From Conus ventricosus (lineage: Eukaryota; Mollusca; Gastropoda; Neogastropoda; Conidae): a DNA stretch of 64,000 nucleotides. The position numbers were made by a program, and so were the translations under genes. Below, piece after piece: positions 55,601 through 64,000 of the stretch (position 1 is the first letter of the stretch; every line of letters begins with the position of its first letter). Location: NCBI GenBank assembly GCA_018398815.1, contig CM031611.1, positions 43,376,937-43,440,936 of the forward strand. The letters run 5' to 3'. Under the pieces are notes generated by a model. That model saw nothing but the letters and a program-made list of their open reading frames with translations. It was not told where the DNA came from and did no database searches.

Positions 55601-56440
55601 TCGAATACAGAGACAAGTTAAAATAATAAGCTTAGTGAACTTTGAAAATCTACTTCAGTGGTAAATTATGTATTATTCACAAGTTGGTGTTTTATTAAGT
55701 TTGCTGTTGGTACCAGTTTTTTTTAAAATGGTGACACTGACAGACTCATTTAATTATTTCAGTGCTATGATAAAGTTGCCAATTAATTTCAGTTGTGTTG
55801 GTAATGGATTATTTTACTCTCCATTTTCAATTAGAAAACAAAATTCTATTCCTTATTCGCTTGTTTTACTGTTACTTAAGTCATGCAGTGTGCGAAGCTG
55901 AAATTATATGCAGACCATGATTCTTACTTTAACAAACTTGGCAAAAAAAAAATTTTTTTTTTTTGGTGACCGAGCTGGTTCATAAAATCTAATTTATCTT
56001 ACATGTTTCACTTCAGATAAGAAAAATGTCTTTATCTGATGAAAATGATTTGTCTGCATTTTATCAGAGTGCGTCATGCATTAAAAGTCATTCCCTAGCT
56101 TAGGAAATGGTGACTGTTAACAGGACAAAGTCATTTTTTTTCTGGCAAATCATCTCTTTCAAGGTGATGACGTTGCGTTTCTTTTGCTTTGAAATGTTAA
56201 ATTTTGTACATCATTTTATTGAAAGTTCATATATGGCTCCAGTCATATATAATGCATAACCAATCGATGAAGTGCAAATCATAAAAAAATATATATATAT
56301 ATCAATTGATGCAATTCGAAATGGTCTGGAACACTAGAAAAGGCCAAAATCTGGGCCTGAAAAACACCCATGGCTCTCAGCTCAGAAACTGGACCAAGAA
56401 AAAGTTGCCTCAATTTAATGCCTCAGTTTAACTCACAACT

Positions 56441-56560
56441 TCCATCTGAAATACTCCCAACATCAAACATTTCTTGCTCTGTCAAGTTTAAAAAATAAAT
56501 ACAATTAATTTCCATCTGAAATATCCCCAACATCAAGCATTTCTTACTCTATCAGGTTTC
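56441..56560. repeat. Two-copy repeat of about 60 bp
   Basis: TTCCATCTGAAATAC/TCCCCAACATCAAGCATTTC is repeated with a short AT-rich spacer. Confidence 0.8.
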
Positions 56561-57104
56561 AAAGAAGTTTGTCGCCATTAAAAAGGTTCAACAGCACATC
56601 AATCACAAGCCTCAATAAACCAAAGGCTAAACCTGGAACTAAAAGTATTGAAAATTTACTGTTATTTCTCTTCTTGTTTTTAATTACATCATACTTTTTA
56701 ATGTACAACAGTACACTAACAAAGACACTTTATGGCAAAAGCTCTGTTCAAAACTATTAAAACACTGCCGAGTTTTACAAAGTAAACAACAGAAAAGGCA
56801 GCTTTCCACAACACCGCACTGAGTAACATTTGATCTCTTCGACTAAACAAAACTGACCACAAATATGGCATTTTCCCCCTAACCGCTTATTTTCCTGATT
56901 TCATTATTCAAAGTGTGTAATTCGTAAACCTGCACAACATTTAAATGAATAATCAACAGTCTTCAATCACAGTCTAGGCTCTCCCAGTTCATGGAATCCA
57001 AAGCCGAGTAACTAATCTTTACCACAAATTCAAACTTCAAATGTTCATTTCCTTTATGAGTGGCTTCCAACTCCCTGTGTAAGATCAGCATTTTAACAAA
57101 TCCC

Positions 57105-58235
57105 TTCAGGATCAGGATCAGGATCAGGGCGTTGTATCAATACAACTTAGCCTATTTAGGCTTTTTACGCCCCTTCTGTATGTATATATTCTTTTTTTTT
57201 TTTCATAACCGTTGGTCCAGTCATAGGCTAGCTCAGACTTATTATCCATCAAATTCATATCTAATTTTTGTTAATAATTCATGTTTATCTACGAGGTTCT
57301 TAAAAACATTAATACTAGGTGCACGTTTGATGTTAAGTGTTAGTTTTATTCCAAAAGTTGGTTACTCTATTAGTAAAAGTAAATTTTCTTAAATTCGTTC
57401 TAGAATATTGTTTAAATATCTTATCTTCACTGTTCCTTGTAACATTCTTCTGCGGAGTACAAAAAAAGCGTGCTTTATCAACATCATCAATTTCATTAAA
57501 TATCTTGTATGCCTGAATCAAGTCACCTCTTATTCTTCTTGCCTTAAGTGTTGGAAGCTGCAGATATTTTAATCTTTCCTGATATGAGTAATCTTTTATA
57601 TTATGAATCATTTTTGGTTGCTCTTCTTTGTACCTGTTCTAGAGCTTCTGATTGTCTCTTTAGCATTGGATACCATACAGTGTTGCCATATTCAAGAACA
57701 GTCTAACTAGTGTCTTATATAATTGCAAAAAAGTGTCCTTTTCCATAAATGTAAAGGTTCTTTTTATTATTCCAATCATTCTGTTAGCTTTATTAATACT
57801 ACTTACAATATGATTGTCAAATAGTAGGTTTTGTCAAAAGTCACACCAAGGTCTTTCTCTTCTTCACATTTAGATACTTTTATTTCCTTGCCCCCAATTT
57901 TCATTATATACTCCTTTTGTGGGTTTGTTTTACCAATATGAAGTACTTTACATTTTTCTGCATTAAAATATAGGTTCCAAGTATCAGACCACTGTACTAA
58001 TGTTTCAATATCCTTTTGTAATTCCTTATGTAATTTTGGAGAGTTATACAGTTTTGTGTCATCTGCAAAGACTTTACATGTACTCTTTAATTCTACAGGG
58101 AGATCATTTATAAACACCGTAAATAATATTGGTCCCAAAATACTACCTTGTGGTATCCCACTAATAATATCAGCACTATGAGAGAAGGAGCTACCAATCC
58201 TTACCTTCTGAGTTCTTTTTGTTAAGTAATTTCCC
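57105..58235 (-). pseudogene. CR1-group LINE copy B, with a CTGATC hexamer 3' tail
   Basis: Same family as the copy at 9.8-11.2 kb. Minus-strand frames give GPILFTVFINDLPVELKST, KVFADDTKLYN (intact catalytic FADD box), QWSDTWNLYFNAEKCKVLHI and EEEKDLGVTFD at 58138-57803, then LPTLKARRIRGDLIQAYKIF at 57611-57333. The 5' end is truncated at about 58235, inside the reverse transcriptase. Frame breaks at the T4 run at 57829-57832 and near 57698 look like one lost base each. One near 57611 looks like one gained base. The 3' end has stems (AGCC...GGCT and TTGTAT...ATACAA), then ACGCCCTGATC and a CTGATC repeat at 57108-57128. Confidence 0.88.
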
Positions 58236-58483
58236 AGTCATCAAAGTTGCAACAGTGATTCCACTGTCAAATTCATTATTGGTATCCCGTCACCTAAATT
58301 TACCTGACAATCTTAACAAAGTCTACAAATCACTATCACGAAGGACAAATTTCGTAGCGTTCACTTTGTTACTGTGCTTTCCATCTGTGCGGGCAAGTCA
58401 CCATTAAAATTTAAGAACCCCCCAAAAAATCCAGTTATCTAAGTCATAATCATTATCTTGCAGTTAAGTTCATAATTCACTTA

Positions 58484-58870
58484 CCAATTATCATCAACAC
58501 TAAAACAAGTCTGGAACCTGCTTGTAGAGATCAAACACTCTTCTACAAACTATCTTTCTTCAGAGACGACCGGATACAGCCGCCTTGACCAGAATGTACG
58601 GCGCCGACATCCGTGTCATCTGCCACTTGTGTGTTAAGCGAGTTGAACAGTCGACAGAACCCTATGTGGTCTTTCAACCCCCTAAATAAGTACATCGTCC
58701 CACCTGGTGGACAAATTTTGTATTAACCACACTTGCGGACTGCGCGACTGCCCAACTCTATCATCGAAGATGGTCTCACTGGTCACGTGACTACGCCCAA
58801 CTGAGCCCAACTGACAAGTTGCGCGGCCATGACAATTTCCCTGAACACGTACTAAAGTCTACATTTCAGC
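58484..58870 (-). promoter_or_regulatory. Candidate 5' noncoding exon/promoter of the PRDM-like gene
   Basis: On the minus strand a good splice donor (ATAATTG|GTAAGTGAA, near 58485) ends a stretch that is more GC- and CpG-rich than its surroundings (58560-58870). This could be the noncoding first exon required by the acceptor at 47173. There is no direct proof; a chance GTAAGT is possible. Confidence 0.3.
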
Positions 58871-59580
58871 CACAAGCCAATTGACCATCGCTGCCTAAAC
58901 GGAGAGAAATAGGAGCCTACCACACAACATCAATTCAATCACTGACCCTCCCTCAACCGTTTGTCAAACCCACGTGCCATTGTTCACGCGATCACCTGTC
59001 TCGTAGTCATACTGAACTCTTGTTGCAAGCCAGTCATGTACCAGTCTAGATCTGGTGTTCTCCGCAACTCGGGTAAACGCAAAAATAAGAAAGAAAGAAA
59101 CGCCTACATACTTCTGATGGACAACTGCCGACGTCACTGCGCAACTAAACAAAAAGAAGAAAGAAAATGGCTTGATAGCATTCTCTCAACTACCTTTTCG
59201 CGTCACCCTCTGCAAAACACGATAGCGTGCCCCAGGCTCCATGATGTCTGCAAGACATAGCCCTGTCCGTCTGGAGATGTGGTTATCACCGGACTGTTCA
59301 AACAGCCTCAACAGGGTTTTCAACACACACTGCCGAATCGGTCCTTAACGCTTCGTATATCGGAACGACAGTAAAGTCCGCCTAACCTAATTAATTGTTA
59401 TTAAATGTCCAACATCTTACCATACGTAGTCCGATCAAACAAAACAGAGCCACCCTCCATCTTTCTCCCTCTCCTCTTTTTAATTTTTCCGTTCTGCAAC
59501 GTGTGTCCCCAATGAAGTAGCCAATGAAGTTTCAACAAACTTGCGTGTGTTTTTTTTTTTTACTCTGACGGCAGGCAACT

Positions 59581-59608
59581 CCCCCCCCCCCCCCCCCCCC
59601 CCCCCCCC
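59581..59608. repeat. Poly-C tract
   Basis: About 28 consecutive C residues. Confidence 0.95.
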
Positions 59609-59689
59609 AAACATTTCGACAAACTGAAACTAATCACACCACACATTACCAACGCCTTTTAAATAATAATATAATGATGTTGTTAGTGA

Positions 59690-59955
59690 TTATTACACAC
59701 ACACACACACACCGAGAAAGGCACACGTCGAACTTACTATGCTCCACAGTTGAACGTCATAACAAAGCCTATCTCACATACACACACACGCACACACACA
59801 TGCACACAGAGGCATACGTCTTACTTCCTATGCTCTATAACTGAACGTCATAACAAAGTGTATAAACACACACCGCGCGCGCGCCACACACACACACACA
59901 CAGAGTCATATGCCTAACTTCCTAACTCCACAACGAGCGTCATAACGAAGTGTGT
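59690..59955. repeat. Tandem repeat of about 90 bp with CA cores, three copies
   Basis: Each unit has a (CA)n run, a segment like CTTACTATGCTCCACA and GAACGTCATAACAAAG. The third copy contains a CGCGCGCGC insertion nearby. Confidence 0.85.
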
Positions 59956-60670
59956 GATATCAATCAACAGGTCTATTCCAAGAGACGGATTTTCTGGCCA
60001 GTTTAAATAAGCGAATAAGAGCGAGTAAGATCGTGTGACAAACTGTTCCAGACAGACGGCGTCGAATATCATTTACCGAAGGAAAACTGTTTTGACTGTA
60101 ACTGAAGCAGCAGTCTGCCATCCATGATTCGATCTATGTACGCGGAGTAAGCATACATGTAAAGTTGGTTACACAACCGTCTCATGCACAGCCAAAAAGC
60201 AATCCCGAAAAGGCCATCAACACGTGAGCAATGTACAATCTGGACTACCAGTTTATGGACTATATACATATCAAGCTAACACACGACAGACATATTGGGC
60301 AAAAGAAAATTCTGCTGAGGCTGCAAGTGAGATGAGCGAATGGGAAACCGAAAACCCCAGATCGATAATGCACATCGCTTTCGGTAACCCGAGTCCAGGA
60401 ATAAGAGCTGTCTGTTCTCTCCCTCCTAATTTTTTCATTTGAGTTGGGAATCAACCTCATCACTGTGATCTTTATACACATCACAGGAACAACAGGCCTC
60501 TGTTCACATCAACCCTACCCTCAAAGCGGACACCTCACCCCCCCACCCCCAACATCTCAACCCCATGCCCGCCCCAACACCTCCTTCCCCTTTGACACTT
60601 GTTCATTTCTTTATTTCAAACTTGTCTTGTCTCGCGTAGTTTTTTTTTCCTCAATGCCTTAACAAGAAGC

Positions 60671-61072
60671 ATTTAATACTACCTGCCCCTTCTATATTTG
60701 TGTCACTGATAAATCTGATAGCAATCTCTGAAGATACAGCCGACACCTAATCGACCCCGTTGACTCAACATACGCACTTAATACAATCTGCCCCTTCCAC
60801 ACTTGTATCAGTGGTAATCACAAACAGCAACCCTTGAAAAGATGACCGTTACTTAATCGACTCTCACTGACTCAACATGGAACACTTAACATTATCTGCC
60901 CCTTCCACACGTGTCACTGATAATAACAGATAGCGATCTCTGAATATACGGCCGACACTATCGACTCCACTGACTCAACATATGAAGCACTGTATCCCTT
61001 CCACACTGGTTTCACTGATAATCACAGATAGCAATCTTTGAATATACAGCCGACACTTAATTAATCGACCCC
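60671..61072. repeat. Tandem repeat of about 110 bp, four copies
   Basis: Each unit contains CTGCCCCTTCCACAC, then CACTGATAATCACAGATAGC, AATCT...TGAATATACAGCCGAC and a GACTCAACAT end. Copies differ by up to roughly 20 percent. Confidence 0.88.
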
Positions 61073-64000
61073 CATGCCGAAAATGTGAGCTCACACACAT
61101 TCGTTGTAATAACGCAAGTCAATGAGTTCAAACATGTTGCCATGGTTTGCGATTCCGTGGAGCGCTGTAAGATCATTATTTCCACTGTAAAGCTGAACCG
61201 CATCATATTTGCCAAACCACTATAGCACACGGACGGGACGGGGGCGGTGGGGAGAGGGGGGCTACGGTCTCAGCGAGCTATACTGTGGTACAGTTACGGA
61301 AGCTGGTGGGAAAATACAGCTAATCTGAATAAATTGCGCCAACCAGGAGGGGGGGGTGGGGGGGGGGGGCACAGAACGAGAGAGAGAAGGGGGGTATACT
61401 TAATTAACTCCAAAGTGTATAATTACGATAAGGCAACATCAGCTGTTTATTTTTATTTTTTTTAATGTAACCCTTAAGAACCAAGTACACGATACTGTGG
61501 GGCAGAATCTGATTCACGTACAGCTTGAAACACAACCAGCTGAGCCGTCAAGTCTGTCCCTTGGATGGTAACCCTAAGCCTATGTCTCCCATGTTATGGC
61601 CGAATCTCCCCCATATGGGCTGGATCGTCTACACTCAGGTGTACAGGTGTACGCCACTGTGAAATTTTTCCCCCCATCATGGTGATCTCTTACATTAACC
61701 CGACACGAGACATTTCATACCCACTGCAGAACATTTCATTCAAAACAGGGGGTGGGCGAATCATAGAAAACATCTTTTATGCAATTCTGTTTCTATGCGA
61801 CAACACAAAGTAGGTCAAAAGCCCCCCCCCCCCCCCTTCCCCCCACCTCCTTGTCCCTCAAAAGTCCCAAATTAGCATACCCTTACGAGCCTCCTATTTC
61901 TGGTTTCCAGTTCTGCTCGGGTGCTTTTATGCAAGGCAAGCTTGTTTAGTGGCGCACAAATTCTCCAGTTCAGCTACATGTGTGTACGTGTGGGTCTGCG
62001 CTACACAGCTCAGCATTCAGACGAAAAACAGGATATAATAATAATCGTTACGGGTCACGGGAACATGTATCGGTTCATCTTTCATCATATCAAATAGGAA
62101 AGAAGGGGAAGTGGGGGTGATGACGACGTTCCAGAACGCACACACACACACGGTTTTCGTCACAAACCACGACAGTCAAAACCAGAAAAGCGGACAGGAG
62201 GGCACGCATAAGATCGTCAGACTGCAGTTGAGTTGACGAGGGTGTGAGAGAAGGGGGCAGAGAAGAGGCGATGAACCTAAAGTCTGTCTCCCTGGTGTAA
62301 GAAATCGATATTATCCGTGTGTATGAACGAGGGGGCAAGTCAGCATTCCTCTCGGCAGACGGCACCGGCTCAGCCAGTGACACTTCTTCAGTAGGCAACT
62401 AACCGACACATCGGTCGCAGAGAGAGAGAAAGAGAGAGAGAGAGAGAGGGGGGGGGGGTGCACAGCGATTACAGTAAGCTCTGAATGTTATATCATGGCC
62501 AGCCCGCCGCCAGCAACCACTCGGCTTCTGACACGTGTCGAACGAAACAAGGGATGGAACCCACCTTGTTTATTTGCATCCCCCCCCCCCCCCCTCCCGT
62601 AAAGCACGAGCGACAGTGACGTCTGGGTCCTACCAGACTGTGCAATCTTGGTTTTCAGTTCAACACACACACACACAATGACGCTTCCAACGACTGATCG
62701 TCCATGAAACCCATCACGTAATAATCACATTAATTAATTCAAGGAAACCGTCGAACCGATGAAAACGATCAAAATGTCTCCATGCTCACATTTGATACTC
62801 ACGTGGTGTGTGCCTACATGCAATACAGAATGAAATTCTGGGAGGGACGCAGGGCGCGGAGTGTGGGATGGGTGCGTGCGAGGGAGGGTATCAATGCTGC
62901 TGATATTTATGAATCTAATTAAACATGCGAGCAATTTTTCAATAGCTTAAACCATACACCCTTTCCTCCCACTTCACCCCTGCAATAAAACACAACCAAA
63001 TAATAGATCTCAAGTAAATTAATGAATATTTCCACCCCTTCTCTGTGCACATTCATGCAAAGCTTTTTGGGTTTATCATAACATTAAAATCACATGAAAG
63101 TGAAACATTTTTTCTTTCTGCATCATTTCAGCCATTCTGGTCAACAAGTTTGATGAAATTTTCATTTTTTAAGTGAAAATCAAATGAATGGGTTAATGCA
63201 AATGTGGGAGAGCTATTACTTCCCTTCAATGTAGCAAGAATGACTGCCAGTTTCCGTTAAGTTCAGTTTACAATGATTGTGGGCAACAACAACAACAAAA
63301 AAAAAAGGGGGGGGGGGGGGGGGGAGGCATGGAGGTCATTGTCTTCTTCCTTTGCACTCATACTAAAAACAAGTTATCTTATTTAGATGCGATTTTATAC
63401 CTGATTTAATATCCACAACAAAAGTTACCTTCATATATTGGGAACTAGGCACTGAGACTGTTAATAATCACTGGGGGATGAAATGACTGCATATAACCTT
63501 GAAAAATATTTCTGCCTTTTTGTTCCTGTGTGCAAATGAAACAGATTTTGAGAGAATCACTTCAAGATATGTTCTTTCAATGCCTTCATGAACTATACTG
63601 ACTCTCCCATGGCAACATCTGGAAAATTCTCAAATTCTATTTCAACTGACAATGGAAATACAAACATTAGAGAATCCTCGTTATTACAAAGGATCCTCAA
63701 CTGAAGCAATCAAGGAATGTTGATATGTTGCCACTCACACAATGTTTTCTCTTATGAGATCAATCCTTAAAAAAAAAAAAATCAAAAGAATCACTGGCCA
63801 TTGGATGTCCAGACTGAAGTTTTTGAAAGAAGTATTCACCCAGTGCTACTGCATGGCTAGAAATTCTGAGGGGTGGGGGGGGGGGGGGGGGGGGGAGTTT
63901 GAATAAATTTACATGGCAGCAAGCTACAGTTATATTATTTGAAAAAGATGCTGGTAGTCAAAACAATCACTTGCTATTGAATGTTCAGACTGAAGTTTTT
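61073..64000. other. Simple-sequence-rich intergenic tail of the window
   Basis: Poly-G or poly-C runs at 61350-61370, 61822-61837, 62447-62458, 62580-62595, 63307-63325 and 63877-63896, with (GA)n at 62419-62446. A repeat of about 45 bp (GAATGTT...CACT...CAGACTGAAGTTTTT) appears near 63780-63825 and again at 63955-64000, cut by the window end. No gene was recognised. Confidence 0.5.

Larger units (their letters stand above)
50966..57095. other. Long AT-rich region upstream of coding exon 1, no gene seen
   Basis: About 6 kb without a recognisable coding exon, RNA or element termini, except a 58-bp direct duplication at 52578-52690 and a two-copy repeat at 56441-56560. If the first exon of the PRDM-like gene lies near 58.5 kb, this would be part of its first intron. 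Confidence 0.45.

Overview
This is animal (metazoan) nuclear DNA: spliced genes with GT-AG introns, long (TG)n/(GA)n/poly-G tracts, minisatellites, and many decayed LINE, Tc1, SINE and LTR-type insertions. The mix (CR1-group LINEs with hexamer tails, a LINE with a C-terminal restriction-like endonuclease, a Penelope-like repeat, a PR/SET zinc-finger gene) suggests a lophotrochozoan, most likely a mollusc such as a gastropod. That assignment is inference.

One host gene dominates. On the minus strand, nine coding exons from about 47.1 kb down to 22.95 kb encode a very large PRDM-family protein of about 2,912 residues. It has an N-terminal PR/SET domain split over exons 1-4, then ten C2H2/C2HC zinc fingers dispersed among long acidic, Ser-rich and Lys-rich segments. 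An N-terminal PR domain, scattered fingers and great length resemble PRDM2/RIZ. Every exon junction is in phase, but only if nine single bases are restored inside the exons. All nine are apparent one-base deletions, several of them in short homopolymers. They look like deletion-type consensus errors rather than gene death. A possible noncoding first exon or promoter lies near 58.5 kb.

Region by region: 0-11.2 kb is a graveyard of retrotransposon and Tc1 fragments. 11.5-13.1 kb holds two inverted-repeat structures, one of them made of 16-bp satellite units. 13-19 kb has microsatellites, a hAT-like MITE with terminal inverted repeats (TIRs) and a target-site duplication (TSD), a tRNA-derived SINE and a poly-A retroposon. 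19-22.9 kb is the 3' flank of the PRDM gene, with a 38-bp tandem repeat. 22.9-47.2 kb is the gene; its introns carry a near-perfect 145-bp hairpin beside a hammerhead-like motif, a 2.3-kb solo LTR with a 5-bp TSD, minisatellites and a second SINE copy. 47.2-51 kb upstream of coding exon 1 contains microsatellites, a TIR element and two large minisatellite arrays. 51-64 kb is AT-rich and mostly featureless apart from a second CR1-group copy and short tandem repeats.

I found no operon-like or defence-like gene system. The most informative observations are the reconstructed giant PRDM gene with its one-directional frame breaks, the inverted 16-bp satellite, the Penelope/hammerhead-like hairpin cluster, the long solo LTR, and the SINE and MITE families with clear termini.
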